Shown: positions 8,343 to 16,583 of the stretch, one piece after another
How positions within the stretch are numbered: position 1 is the first letter of the stretch
Layout of the letters: each line of letters opens with the position of its first letter
Assembly (NCBI GenBank): GCA_019635285.1
Contig: JAHBZS010000006.1
Location: forward strand, 1 to 64,000
From: Rubrivivax sp.
GTDB lineage: Bacteria > Pseudomonadota > Gammaproteobacteria > Burkholderiales > Burkholderiaceae_C
DNA: 64,000 nt
Reading direction: 5' to 3'
The notes under the pieces: model-generated
Database searches by the model: none
Told to the model about the DNA's origin: nothing
What the model saw: only the letters and a program-made list of their open reading frames with translations
Translations under genes and position numbers: made by a program

Positions 8343-9125
8343 ATGGAAGTCAAGGACCAGGTGATCGTCGTCACCGGCGGCGGCTCCGGCATCGGCCGCG
8401 CGCTGTGCGAGCGCTTTGCCGCCGACGGCGCCAGCGCGGTGATCGTCGCCGACCTCCACGAGACCAACGCGCGCGAGGTCGCCGCGGCCATCGGCGGCCA
8501 GGCGCGTGCGCTCAACGTCGGCATCGAGGCCGACGTGCAGAAGCTGGTGAACGAGGTGACGGCACAGTTCGGCCGCATCGACCTGTTCTGCAGCAACGCC
8601 GGCATCATCGTGCGTGCCGACGAGGACGCCGCCAATGCCGACTGGCAGCGCCACTGGGACGTCAACGTCATGGCCCACGTCTATGCGGCGCGCGCCGTGC
8701 TGCCGCAGATGCTGGCGCGCGGCCAGGGCTACTTGCTCAACACCGCGTCCGCCGCGGGGCTGCTGAGCCAGGTGAATGCCGCGCCGTATTCGGTGACCAA
8801 GCATGCGGCGGTGGCCTTTGCCGAATGGCTGTCCATCGCCTATGGCGACAAGGGCCTGCGCGTCAGCTGCCTGTGCCCGCAGGGCGTGGACACGCCGATG
8901 CTGCGTGACGCCGGCGGCTCCGGCCGCAAGAGCTTCCTCGTCGAGGGCTCGCTGACGGCGCAGCGCGTGGCCGACTGCGTGGTCGAGGGCCTGCGGCGCG
9001 AGGAGTTCCTGATCCTGCCGCACCCGGAGGTGCTGACCTTCTTCCAGCGCAAGGCGCAGGACTACGAGCGCTGGCTGCGCGGCATGCGCAGGCTGCGCGA
9101 GAAGGTGATGAGCAGCGGCGCCTGA
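8343..9125 (+). CDS. Short-chain dehydrogenase/reductase
   Basis: The 260-residue product is a classical SDR. It has the NAD(P)-binding [10 protein letters not shown] near the N-terminus, the NAG motif (CSNAGI), the catalytic Ser in NTASAAG and the Tyr-x3-Lys pair in YSVTK. ATG 8343 follows GGAGGGCAGC, a good ribosome-binding site. Its C-terminal tail ([22 protein letters not shown]) is longer and more basic than in fatty-acid reductases. The substrate is unknown. It is divergent from the MFS_3 gene with 70 bp between them. Confidence 0.88.
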   Translation: MEVKDQVIVVTGGGSGIGRALCERFAADGASAVIVADLHETNAREVAAAIGGQARALNVGIEADVQKLVNEVTAQFGRIDLFCSNAGIIVRADEDAANADWQRHWDVNVMAHVYAARAVLPQMLARGQGYLLNTASAAGLLSQVNAAPYSVTKHAAVAFAEWLSIAYGDKGLRVSCLCPQGVDTPMLRDAGGSGRKSFLVEGSLTAQRVADCVVEGLRREEFLILPHPEVLTFFQRKAQDYERWLRGMRRLREKVMSSGA

Positions 9126-9168
9126 GGACCGGTTGCGGGGCAGGCGACGCGAAGGGACAATCGCCGCC

Positions 9169-9351
9169 ATGCACCACAAGCGCCGTCGTCCGAAGGCTCG
9201 CCGAGCCGGTTGCCTGCTGTGCAAGCCCTGCAAGCTCAGTGGCTGGCCGGCCCATGAGCTGGGCAGAACCGGCTTCGGCAAGCTCAGAGGCGAGTGGCAC
9301 GCGACGCAGGATCTGGCGCAGTTCACTGCGCACCGGGGCAACGCACCATGA
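9169..9351 (+). CDS. Small basic protein with C-x2-C motif
   Basis: A 60-residue ORF starting MHHKRRRPKARRAGCLLCKPCK. Short Lys/Arg-rich proteins with this CLLCKP motif are found as conserved hypotheticals in proteobacteria, to my recollection, but no function is known to me. The last four bases overlap the start of the next gene (ATGA at 9348-9351), which suggests translational coupling and supports the ORF as real. The two cysteines could bind a metal, though two are too few for a stable site in a monomer. Confidence 0.55.
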   Translation: MHHKRRRPKARRAGCLLCKPCKLSGWPAHELGRTGFGKLRGEWHATQDLAQFTAHRGNAP

Positions 9352-10031
9352 GCGAACGCGACGACCGCGCCTATCAGGACGGCGCCAGCGGCGGCATGTT
9401 CACCGGCAGCACGGCCGGCGAATACGCGGCGTTCATGGCGGGCCAGGCCACGCGCCCCCGCCCCAGCGGCCCGCCGATGCCGCCGGGCGCGACCGTGGGC
9501 TTTCTGCTCATCCTGTTCGCGCCCTTGGTGTGGCTCGTGGTCGGGGCGCTCTATCCGATGGCCGGCCTGCTGATGCTGGGGTCGCTGATCGTCATCCTCG
9601 AGTTGATGCAGGGCATCGGCGGCATCGTCATCTATCTGGTGATGTTGGTGTGGCTGTTCATGGCCCTGGGCTTCGGGGTGGCGCTCGAGTCGTACTTCGA
9701 GGACTGGCGCTGGTACCGGCGCCTGCGGCTCATCGTGCGTATCGTGATGATCGGCTTCATCGTGCACGTGCTGGCCTTCGGCTTCTTCAAGGAGTTCGAC
9801 CCCGGGACGTCCTTCTTCGACCGGCTGACCGTGACGCACGTGCTCATCGTGGCGCTGGGCTGCGTCGGCGCCTATTTCCTGTCGAAGAAGCTCGATGCCG
9901 GATTGCGCGACCGCGTCTCGAACGGCATCCCGGGCATGGCCTGGGCCAAGTACCGTTTCAACCCGCGTCGGCGTGCCGATGAAGCGGCGCTGGCGGCGTT
10001 GGAGGAGCGGATGCGCAACAACCGGCGCTGA
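9348..10031 (+). CDS. Hypothetical inner-membrane protein
   Basis: The 227-residue product has a soluble N-terminus of about 45 residues (MSERDDRAYQDGASGGMFTGSTAGEYAAFMAGQ) and then about five hydrophobic segments, followed by a basic C-terminus (RFNPRRRADEAALAALEERMRNNRR). I do not recognise the family. The ATG overlaps the stop of the small basic protein gene. The true start is set at 9348 because the upstream extension in the same frame overlaps that gene and has no ribosome-binding site. Confidence 0.7.
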   Translation: MSERDDRAYQDGASGGMFTGSTAGEYAAFMAGQATRPRPSGPPMPPGATVGFLLILFAPLVWLVVGALYPMAGLLMLGSLIVILELMQGIGGIVIYLVMLVWLFMALGFGVALESYFEDWRWYRRLRLIVRIVMIGFIVHVLAFGFFKEFDPGTSFFDRLTVTHVLIVALGCVGAYFLSKKLDAGLRDRVSNGIPGMAWAKYRFNPRRRADEAALAALEERMRNNRR

Positions 10032-10040
10032 GGGCCGCAG

Positions 10041-10056
10041 CGGCGGCTCGCCGCCG
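10041..10056. terminator. Hairpin between convergent genes
   Basis: cggcgg, ctcg, ccgccg forms a 6-bp GC stem with a CTCG loop between the membrane-protein gene and the reverse-strand acyl-CoA dehydrogenase. There is no T-run, so terminator activity is uncertain. Confidence 0.35.
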
Positions 10057-10087
10057 TCGCAGCCCCCGCGCGCCGCCTGCGGGCCGA

Positions 10088-11200
10088 TCAGTAGCCGCGC
10101 ATGCGCGCCAGCCGGTCCATGTGAAAGCCGGCGTCGCCGTAGAGCTCCTGCAGCACGCGCGCGCGCTTCATGAACAGGCCGAAGTCCAGCTGATCGGTCA
10201 TGCCCATGCCGCCGTGCATCTGCACGCCTTCCTGCACCGCCAGGGTCGCCGCCATGCCGCACTTGGCCTTGGCGATGGCCACCGCCTCGGCGGCCTGCGC
10301 CGGCGCGCTGTCCAGCGCGTGCAAGGCCTTGGCCAGCGCGGCGCGCGCCAGTTCGATGTCCACGTACAGCGTCGCTGCGCGGTGCTGCAGCGCCTGGAAC
10401 TCGCCGATCAGCCGGCCGAACTGCTTGCGCTGCTTCAGGTAGTCGAGCGTGCGCTCGAAGACCTCGTCGGCGATGCCCAGCAATTCGGCAGCCGCGGCGG
10501 CGCGGCCGAAGTCCAGCGCCTGCTGCAGCGCCGCGTCGCCGCCGGCCAGGCGCGCCGACTCCGGCAGGTGCACGTCGCGCAGCCGCACGACGGCGGCGTT
10601 GTGCGCATCGGCCATCTCGGTGCGCTCGACCTGCAGCCCCGCGGTGTCGCGCGGCACGGCGAACACGGCCACGCCGTCGGCGCTGCGTGCGGCCACCAGC
10701 AACAGCGACGCCACGTGCCCGTCGGGCACGAAGTGTTTGTCGCCGCTCAGCAGCCAGCCGTCGCCGCGGCGCTTGGCGCGCAAGGCCAGGGCGTCCGGCT
10801 TGTGCTTGGGGCCTTCGTCGATGGCCAGGGTGGCGATGACTTCGCCGCGGGCGATGCGCGGCAGCCATTGGCTCTGCTGCGCGGCATGGCCGGCCCGCTG
10901 CAGCAACTGGGCTGCCACCACGCCGCTGGCCAGGAAGGGCAGCGCACTCAGGTGGCGGCCGATCTGCTCCATCAGCACGCCGATCTCGACCGCGCCCAGG
11001 CCGGCGCCGCCCTGTGCCTCGGGGATCGCCACGCCGGCATAGCCCAGGTCCGCAAAGGCCGACCAGGTGGTGCCCGCAAAGCCGGCCGGGTCGGCGCTAT
11101 CGCGCAGCTGGCGCAGCTGCGCCACCGGTGCGCTTTCGGCCAGGAAGCTGCGCGCGCTGTCGCGCAGCATCGTTTGCTCTTCGTTCAGCAGCAGTGTCAT
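10088..11200 (-). CDS. Acyl-CoA dehydrogenase, FadE-like (small subunit type)
   Basis: The 370-residue flavoprotein shows the three-domain acyl-CoA dehydrogenase layout: helical N-terminus (LNEEQTMLRDSARSFLAE), central beta domain (LAIDEG, GDKHFVPDG) and C-terminal helical domain (RKQFGRLIGEFQALQHRAATLYVDIE). The C-terminal loop reads QMHGGMGMTDQLDFGLFMKRARVLQELYGDAGFH, the divergent form without the YEGT(T)EIQ catalytic loop. Such proteins commonly pair with a second acyl-CoA dehydrogenase as an alpha2beta2 enzyme. The partner is the gene immediately upstream in the same operon. The start at 11200 is the only ATG matching the family N-terminus. Confidence 0.88.
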   Translation of the reverse strand: MTLLLNEEQTMLRDSARSFLAESAPVAQLRQLRDSADPAGFAGTTWSAFADLGYAGVAIPEAQGGAGLGAVEIGVLMEQIGRHLSALPFLASGVVAAQLLQRAGHAAQQSQWLPRIARGEVIATLAIDEGPKHKPDALALRAKRRGDGWLLSGDKHFVPDGHVASLLLVAARSADGVAVFAVPRDTAGLQVERTEMADAHNAAVVRLRDVHLPESARLAGGDAALQQALDFGRAAAAAELLGIADEVFERTLDYLKQRKQFGRLIGEFQALQHRAATLYVDIELARAALAKALHALDSAPAQAAEAVAIAKAKCGMAATLAVQEGVQMHGGMGMTDQLDFGLFMKRARVLQELYGDAGFHMDRLARMRGY

Positions 11201-11204
11201 TGGA

Positions 11205-11239
11205 CCCCCTTGGCCCTGCGGGCCGTGCCCCCGAGGGGG
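11205..11239. repeat. Intergenic stem-loop between the two acyl-CoA dehydrogenase genes
   Basis: ccccct (11205-11210) pairs with aggggg (11234-11239), enclosing a perfect inner hairpin ggccc/tgc/gggcc (11212-11224). The element lies in the 76-bp space between two co-oriented genes. It resembles the C/G-box stem-loops scattered in Burkholderiales intergenic regions, which I recall only in general terms. It may modulate the relative expression of the two subunits. Confidence 0.5.
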
Positions 11240-11276
11240 AGCGAGCGCCTTCGGATCGGCCGTGCGGCGCTCATCG

Positions 11277-12452
11277 TCAGGCTCCCGGCAGTTCGAGGAT
11301 GCGCTTGGCGATGACGTTGAGCTGCACTTCGCTGGTGCCGCCTTCGATCGAGTTGGCCTTGCTGCGCAGCCAGTCGCGCGGCGCGCTGCGCCGCCAGTCG
11401 AGCGCATCGCTGCCGAGCGCGGACATGATCAGCTCCTGCCGGCGCTTGTTCAGCTCGGCGCCGTAGTACTTCAGCGCCGACGAGAAGGCGCCGTGTGCCT
11501 GCCTGGCCCGCGCCTGTTCGCCGAAGCGCTGCATCAGCGCGCGGAACGCGGCTTCGTCGACCTCGAACTCGGCGATGCGCGCGCGCAGCATCGGCTCGTC
11601 GAGGCGGCCCGCCGCGTCGCGGCCCAGGCTCTGTGCGGCCATGGCGCCCAGCGACTGCGCCTGTGCGCGCTCGCCGATCGCGCCGATCATCTCGCGCTCG
11701 TGCGTCAGCAGGTACTTGGCCACGTCCCAGCCGCCGCCGGGCTGGCCGACCAGGTTGTGCTTCTCGACGCGCACGTCGTCGAAGAAGGTCTCGCAGAACG
11801 GCGACTTGCCCGAGATCAGCGTGATCGGCTTCGTGCTGACGCCGGGCGTGGCCATGTCGAAGAGCACGAAGCTGATGCCGGTGTGCTTCTTCGCGGCGCT
11901 GTCGGTGCGCACCAGGCAGAAGATCCAGTCGGCCAAGTCGGCATAGCTGGTCCAGATCTTCTGGCCGTTGACGATGAAGTGGTCGCCGCGGTCCTCGGCA
12001 CGCGTGGCCAATGAGGCCAGGTCGGAGCCGGCATTGGGCTCGGAATAGCCCTGGCACCAGCGGATCTCGCCGCGCGCGATCTTCGGCAAGTGCTCGCGCT
12101 TTTGCGCCTCGCTGCCGAACTTCAGCAGCGCCGGGCCGAGCATCCAGATGCCGAAGCTCCACAGCGCCGGCCGGCAGCCCAAGGCGCGCATCTCCTGCTG
12201 CAGCACCAGCGCCTCTTCGGCCGTGAGGCCGCCGCCGCCGTAGTCGCGCGGCCAGGTGGGCACGGTCCAGCCGCGCTCGCCCATGCGCTGCAGCCACTGG
12301 CGTTGCGCCTCGGACTGGAACTTCGCCTGCCGGCCGCCCCAGCAGTAGTCCTCTTCGCCGCGCAGCGGCTGGCGCATCTCGGGCGGGCAGTGGGCCTCCA
12401 GCCAGGCACGCGTCTCGGCGCGGAAGGTCTCCAGGGTGGGGGCGTCGCTCAT
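11277..12452 (-). CDS. Acyl-CoA dehydrogenase, catalytic-type subunit
   Basis: The 391-residue flavoprotein oxidises an acyl-CoA to the enoyl-CoA. Visible landmarks are WCQGYSEPNAGSDLAS (FAD and substrate loop), GQKIWTSYADLADW and the C-terminal NSIEGGTSEVQLNVIAKRILELPG. The latter corresponds to the loop that follows the active-site base in this family. With the divergent acyl-CoA dehydrogenase downstream it could form a heterotetramer like the paired FadE enzymes of steroid side-chain degradation. The SDR gene ends four bases before its start, so the three genes form one operon. Confidence 0.9.
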   Translation of the reverse strand: MSDAPTLETFRAETRAWLEAHCPPEMRQPLRGEEDYCWGGRQAKFQSEAQRQWLQRMGERGWTVPTWPRDYGGGGLTAEEALVLQQEMRALGCRPALWSFGIWMLGPALLKFGSEAQKREHLPKIARGEIRWCQGYSEPNAGSDLASLATRAEDRGDHFIVNGQKIWTSYADLADWIFCLVRTDSAAKKHTGISFVLFDMATPGVSTKPITLISGKSPFCETFFDDVRVEKHNLVGQPGGGWDVAKYLLTHEREMIGAIGERAQAQSLGAMAAQSLGRDAAGRLDEPMLRARIAEFEVDEAAFRALMQRFGEQARARQAHGAFSSALKYYGAELNKRRQELIMSALGSDALDWRRSAPRDWLRSKANSIEGGTSEVQLNVIAKRILELPGA

Positions 12453-12456
12453 CGCG

Positions 12457-13221
12457 TCAGACCGTCACGCCGCCGTCGACGACCATCACCTGACCGGTCA
12501 TGAACGAGCTGGCCGGCGACGCCAGGAACACCGCGGCACCGGCGATCTCGTCCGGCTCGCCGATGCGGCGCAGCGGCGTCTCGGCGCTGCGCGCGGCCAG
12601 CAGCTCGGGGTTGTCCCACAGCGCGCGTGCGAAGTCGGTGCGAATGAGCCCCGGCGCGATGCAGTTGACGCGCACGTTGTGCGGGCCGTATTCGACGGCC
12701 AGGTTGCGCGCCAGCTGCAGGTCGGCGGCTTTGCTGATGCAGTACGCGCCCAGGATCGGCGAACCGCGCAGCCCGCCGATCGACGAGACGATGATGATCG
12801 AGCCGCCCTTGCGCTCGATCATGCCGGGCGCCACGGCGTTGACCAGCCAGTGATTGGACAGGATGTTGTTGTCCAGCACCTTGCGGAACTGCTCGTCGCT
12901 GATGCCGGCCATCGGACCGTAGTAGGGGTTCGACGCGGCATTGCACACCAGCACGTCCACCGGGCCCAGGCGCTTGACCGTGTCGTCCACCAGGTGCTGC
13001 AGCGCCTCTTTGGACGAGATGTTGGCGGCCACCGCGATGGCCCGGCCGGCGCCGTGCTTGGCGTTGATGGCCGCGGCCACCTGCTCGCAGGGCTCGAGCT
13101 TGCGCGACGAGATGACCACCTTGGCGCCGTGTTCGGCCAGGCGTTCGGCGATGGCGCGGCCGATGCCGCGCGACGAGCCGGTGACGATGGCCACCTTGTC
13201 CTTCAGATCGAACAGTGTCAT
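12457..13221 (-). CDS. Short-chain dehydrogenase/reductase
   Basis: The 254-residue SDR has TGSSRGIGRA for cofactor binding, VCNAAS in place of the usual NNAG, SSIGGLRGSP with the catalytic Ser and YCISK with Tyr/Lys. It is the first gene of the operon with two acyl-CoA dehydrogenases, so it probably acts on a hydroxy- or ketoacyl intermediate of the same pathway. ATG 13221 is chosen over a long upstream extension that has no family similarity and overlaps the opposite regulatory region. Confidence 0.88.
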   Translation of the reverse strand: MTLFDLKDKVAIVTGSSRGIGRAIAERLAEHGAKVVISSRKLEPCEQVAAAINAKHGAGRAIAVAANISSKEALQHLVDDTVKRLGPVDVLVCNAASNPYYGPMAGISDEQFRKVLDNNILSNHWLVNAVAPGMIERKGGSIIIVSSIGGLRGSPILGAYCISKAADLQLARNLAVEYGPHNVRVNCIAPGLIRTDFARALWDNPELLAARSAETPLRRIGEPDEIAGAAVFLASPASSFMTGQVMVVDGGVTV

Positions 13222-13274
13222 GGGATGTCTCCTGCAGGGCCGCGCAAGATAGCAGAGGGCCGTCGCGGCCGGCG

Positions 13275-13718
13275 TCAAGGCCGCGACATGCGCCGGCCGC
13301 GGGCGACATGCAGCGCCAGCGCGACCGGCAGCAGCAGGCCCAGCGCGACATGCGACCAGCGCAGCCAGGGCAGCAGCTCCTCGTCGGCAGCGTAGTAAAA
13401 GCCCAGGCCGCTGAGCGCCAGCGCCAGCAAGGTGGCCACCAGCAGCACCGCGCGGCGGCGCACCTCGGGGCGCCGCCAGCCCACGCGCAGGTGCACCTGG
13501 CCGACCAGCGCGCACAGCAGCAGCCCGGCGTAGGCCAGGCTGCCGTGCACCGCCAGCAGCGGGCCGGCCCAGCGGTGCGGCGCGGGGGTCGGTTCGTCGG
13601 CCGGTGCCAGTGCATAGGCCACCAGCAGCCAGCCCAGGCCGGACAGCAGCAGCGCGGCGACGACGGCATAGATGCCGGTGCGCAGCTGCGGCGGCAGCCG
13701 GTTGTGCGGCACGCTCAC
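13275..13718 (-). CDS. Small inner-membrane protein, last gene of the redox operon
   Basis: The product from GTG 13718 has 147 residues and four hydrophobic segments: YAVVAALLLSGLGWLLVAY, WAGPLLAVHGSLAYAGLLLCALVG, AVLLVATLLALALSGLGFYY and SHVALGLLLPVALALHVARG. His residues in the second and fourth helices (VHGSLAY, SHVALGL) could coordinate haem, as in small cytochrome b-like proteins, but this is inference. It follows the ApbE gene by 58 bp in an operon with a di-heme protein, a porin and an FMN-binding protein. The start is uncertain because no good ATG exists in the first part of the frame. Confidence 0.6.
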   Translation of the reverse strand: MSVPHNRLPPQLRTGIYAVVAALLLSGLGWLLVAYALAPADEPTPAPHRWAGPLLAVHGSLAYAGLLLCALVGQVHLRVGWRRPEVRRRAVLLVATLLALALSGLGFYYAADEELLPWLRWSHVALGLLLPVALALHVARGRRMSRP

Positions 13719-13776
13719 CGCACGGCCCCGCGCACGACGTGTGCCGGCACCGGCCTTGCTGTATGGCGAGACCCGC

Positions 13777-14634
13777 TCATGCCGCCGCCGCCGCGGCCAT
13801 GCGGAACTGGCGGGTGCTGCCGGCCAGCGTGCTGCGCGCGCGGCCGGCGGCGTCGATGCACAGCGCGTGCGCACGGTGGCGGCGCAGCAACCGCAGTGCG
13901 GGCTGCGGACGCAAGGCGACGATCTTCGTCAGCGCATCGGCCAGCGCGCAGGTCGGCGCCACCACGGTGACGCTGCCGCCGAAGGACCGCTGCCGGCGCA
14001 TGCGGCGGTCGAGCAGGCCCTGGCCGGGCCGGCGGTAGGTATCGGCCGAGGTCGCCGCCGCGGCGTCGCGCAGTTCGAACAGCACCGGCGCCATCGCCGG
14101 CGCGTGCGGCAGGCGCACGCGCACCGGCTGCCAGCCCGGGCCGAAATGGCGCAGGTCGCCGCCGGCGTTGACCACGCCGCTGCGGCAGCCCTGCGCACGC
14201 AGCGCGGCCACGGCGCGATCCACCGCATGGCCCTTGGCGATGCCGCCCAGGTCGAGCTGCAGCGGCGCACGGGCGCGCACGCGCTGCGCCGGCAGCAGGC
14301 GCAGTGCGTCCAGCCGCGCGCCGCCGCGGGCCGGCAGGCTGGGGTCGAAGAGCCCGCCGCTGTCGCGCCACAGCCGCTGCGCCAGCGCCAGCAGCTGATG
14401 GGTGCTACGGTCGACGCGCAGCACCTGCCGGTGCGCCTGCCGCGCGATGCGCCGCAGGTCGCTGCCGCGTTGCAGTGGATGCAGCCGGCGGTGCACCGCG
14501 GCGACGGCGGCAAAGGCCGCGTCGAAACGCGAGTCGCTGGCCTGGTCGGCAGGCAGCGCCACTTCGACCAGCGTGCCCAGCCAGACCTGCGCGCGCCGCA
14601 CCCAGGCGCCTTGGTCAGGCGGGCAGCAGAGCAT
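13777..14634 (-). CDS. apbE: ApbE-family FAD:protein FMN transferase
   Basis: The 285-residue product attaches FMN to a Thr of a target protein. Family motifs are present: GGLFDPS, LDLGGIAKGHAVD (the DxGxIxKGxAxD motif), GVVNAGGDLRHFG and the C-terminal CALADALTKI metal/FAD region. It has no obvious lipobox or signal peptide, unlike many periplasmic ApbE proteins, so localisation is unclear. The ATG at 14634 lies 20 bp inside the end of the FMN-binding protein gene, its obvious substrate. The N-terminus is therefore short, and a missed upstream signal cannot be ruled out. Confidence 0.88.
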   Translation of the reverse strand: MLCCPPDQGAWVRRAQVWLGTLVEVALPADQASDSRFDAAFAAVAAVHRRLHPLQRGSDLRRIARQAHRQVLRVDRSTHQLLALAQRLWRDSGGLFDPSLPARGGARLDALRLLPAQRVRARAPLQLDLGGIAKGHAVDRAVAALRAQGCRSGVVNAGGDLRHFGPGWQPVRVRLPHAPAMAPVLFELRDAAAATSADTYRRPGQGLLDRRMRRQRSFGGSVTVVAPTCALADALTKIVALRPQPALRLLRRHRAHALCIDAAGRARSTLAGSTRQFRMAAAAAA

Positions 14635-15145
14635 GGAGCGCAAGCAGGCGGCGCACGCCGTCGGTGACGTGGCGGCACGACAGCGTCGCGCCGGAGATGT
14701 TGGCGATGTCGGCGCCGACCTGCACCGCGTCGGCCGCGCTCTTGCCGGCGAACTGCGCGCGCCAGCGTTCGTTGCGGATTTCCCAGCCGTGCGTCTCGCG
14801 GTACTCCAGCACCTCCAGCCGCAGCACGCGGCCCTGCGGGTCGAGCGCCAGCGCATAGACGATGTAGTCCTGCTTGCCGATCACCGCGTCGACGAAGAAG
14901 CTGCCGAGCAGGCGGTTGCCGGCCAGGGCGCGCCAGACCTTGGGGTCGCGCACGCCCGGCGGCCGCGCCACGGCGGCCAGCTTGGCGCGCGCCTCGGCGT
15001 CCAGCGCCAGCGCCACCGGCGCAAAGCTGGTGGCGTCGGGGAAAGCCAGCTTCTGCGCGGCTTCGACGCCCAGATACTCCACCGCGGCCACTGGCGCCGC
15101 GGCCAGCAGCCCGGCCAGGGCCACGGGATGCCAGGCGCGTGTCAT
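14615..15145 (-). CDS. Exported FMN-binding domain protein, likely ApbE substrate
   Basis: The 176-residue product has a signal peptide (MTRAWHPVALAGLLAAAPVAAVEY, cleavage near residue 21) and the FMN-binding domain. The flavinylation motif is NISGATLSCRHVTDGV, with Thr154 of SGAT as the expected site of covalent FMN attachment. The region IVYALALDPQGRVLRLEVLEYRE is typical of the RnfG/NqrC/NosR-type fold. It lies 28 bp after the porin gene and overlaps apbE by 20 bp. It is probably a periplasmic electron carrier. Confidence 0.88.
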   Translation of the reverse strand: MTRAWHPVALAGLLAAAPVAAVEYLGVEAAQKLAFPDATSFAPVALALDAEARAKLAAVARPPGVRDPKVWRALAGNRLLGSFFVDAVIGKQDYIVYALALDPQGRVLRLEVLEYRETHGWEIRNERWRAQFAGKSAADAVQVGADIANISGATLSCRHVTDGVRRLLALHALLPA

Positions 15146-15173
15146 GCCGAGCTCGCCGCGCCGGTGGCGGGCG

Positions 15174-16583
15174 TCAGAAGTTGACGCCCATGCCCAGCTG
15201 GAAGCGGTCGTAGAGGTTGTTGGTGCGGAACCATTGGTAGTCGGCCTTGAACACGATGTTCGGCGTCAGATAGAAGTTGGCGCCCAGCGTGGTCACGCTC
15301 TCGGTGCGCAGCGCCGCGGGCGTCAGGCCGTTGGGCAGCTCGGCATAGCTTGCGCCGGTATTGAAGCGCTCGTAGCGCACGAAGGGGGCGATCTGCATGT
15401 CCTCGCTGCGCCAGGCGTACCAGGCGCCTTGCACGTACGCGCCCCAGAAGCTCTCGGGCACCAGCGTCGGGTTGCCGACGATCGTCAGGTTGTAGGGCGC
15501 GGTATCGCTGATGTGGCCATAGGCGTACAGCGCCGACAGGTCGAAGGGCCCGGTGGTGTAGCGCGCATGCGCTTCGGCCAGCGTGACCACCGCGCCGTCG
15601 GACGGGAAGTTCGGCTGCGACTGCCCGGCCTTGCCGGCGAACACGCTGCCGCCCAGCAGCAGCCCCGGCATGCCGCGCCAGTTGAGCGCGCCATAGCCCG
15701 ACAGGTTGGCCGCCTTGGCGAACTGGCCTTCCTGGTGGATGCTGCCCAGCGGCGAGGCCTTGCCGTCCTCGCTGGTCGGGTCCCAGGCCGACAGGTTGAA
15801 GCCGGTGGTCACGCCGACGTCCCAGCTGAGGTCGTAGGAGGTGATGCCGCTGAGGCCGATGCCGGCCTCGCGCCAGGTGGTGGGGATGATCGCCGTCTCG
15901 ACGAAGTTGCGCGTCACGCCGAAGTACTGCGTGGGCTCGTGCGACGTATTCAGCAGGCCCGACGGGATGAGGAACAGGCCGGCGCGGCCGGCCAGCGTCG
16001 GCGCGAAGGCGCGCTCGACGTAGAACTGCTCCACCGCCGCTTCGCCGGCATCGTCGGCCGAGGTGACGGCGTGTTCCCATTCGAATTCGGCGACCAGCCG
16101 GGTGCGGTCGTCGAAGCGGTAGCCGAAGCCGATCACCGCGCGGGCCAGGTCGATCTGGTTCTGCGCACGGTTGCGCGGGTAGAGCTCGTAGTTCAGCTCG
16201 CCATAGCCGAAGACCGACAGCGGCGAGGTGCTTGGCGCGGCGCTGGCATAGGGCGAGGTCGGCGCCATCTGGTCGGGCAGCGGCGTCTTGGCGCCGCTGG
16301 CGTTGCTGGCAGCCGGCGACGCGGTTGCGGCAGCGGTGGTCGCGGGGGTCGCCGTGGTCGTTGCAGGGGCCGGGGCCGGCACGGCCGCCGTTGCCGCCGG
16401 CGCCGCAGCGGCCGGCTGGGTCTTCAGCTGGCGCAGTTCGGCCTTCAGCGCGTCGAGCTGCTGCTGCATCTGCTCGATCTTGGCGGCCAGCGCGGCTTCG
16501 TCGGCGTGCGCCGGCGCGACGGCGCAGACGCTCGACGCGGCCAGCGCCAGCAGCGCGCGGGTGGGGGAGGGCAAGGGCTTCAT
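15174..16583 (-). CDS. Outer-membrane porin with N-terminal coiled coil
   Basis: The 469-residue product has a signal peptide (MKPLPSPTRALLALAASSVCAVAPAHA), a coiled coil at about 29-55 (AALAAKIEQMQQQLDALKAELRQLK) and an Ala/Pro/Thr-rich linker to about 120. A beta-barrel with many aromatic-ended strands follows, finishing ...RFQLGMGVNF with terminal Phe. Coiled coil plus barrel is the layout of OprP/phosphate-selective or related anion porins, but the substrate is open. Its ATG overlaps the stop of the di-heme gene (ATGA at 16580-16583), so the two are translationally coupled. This suggests a porin feeding a periplasmic redox system. Confidence 0.82.
   Translation of the reverse strand: MKPLPSPTRALLALAASSVCAVAPAHADEAALAAKIEQMQQQLDALKAELRQLKTQPAAAAPAATAAVPAPAPATTTATPATTAAATASPAASNASGAKTPLPDQMAPTSPYASAAPSTSPLSVFGYGELNYELYPRNRAQNQIDLARAVIGFGYRFDDRTRLVAEFEWEHAVTSADDAGEAAVEQFYVERAFAPTLAGRAGLFLIPSGLLNTSHEPTQYFGVTRNFVETAIIPTTWREAGIGLSGITSYDLSWDVGVTTGFNLSAWDPTSEDGKASPLGSIHQEGQFAKAANLSGYGALNWRGMPGLLLGGSVFAGKAGQSQPNFPSDGAVVTLAEAHARYTTGPFDLSALYAYGHISDTAPYNLTIVGNPTLVPESFWGAYVQGAWYAWRSEDMQIAPFVRYERFNTGASYAELPNGLTPAALRTESVTTLGANFYLTPNIVFKADYQWFRTNNLYDRFQLGMGVNF

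Noticed and set aside
5964-10868. A 1634-codon open frame on the reverse strand
   Set aside because: It runs antisense to or across several genes with clear family motifs (DJ-1, SDR, membrane protein) and is Arg/Ala/Gly-rich without any domain; high GC keeps antisense frames open.
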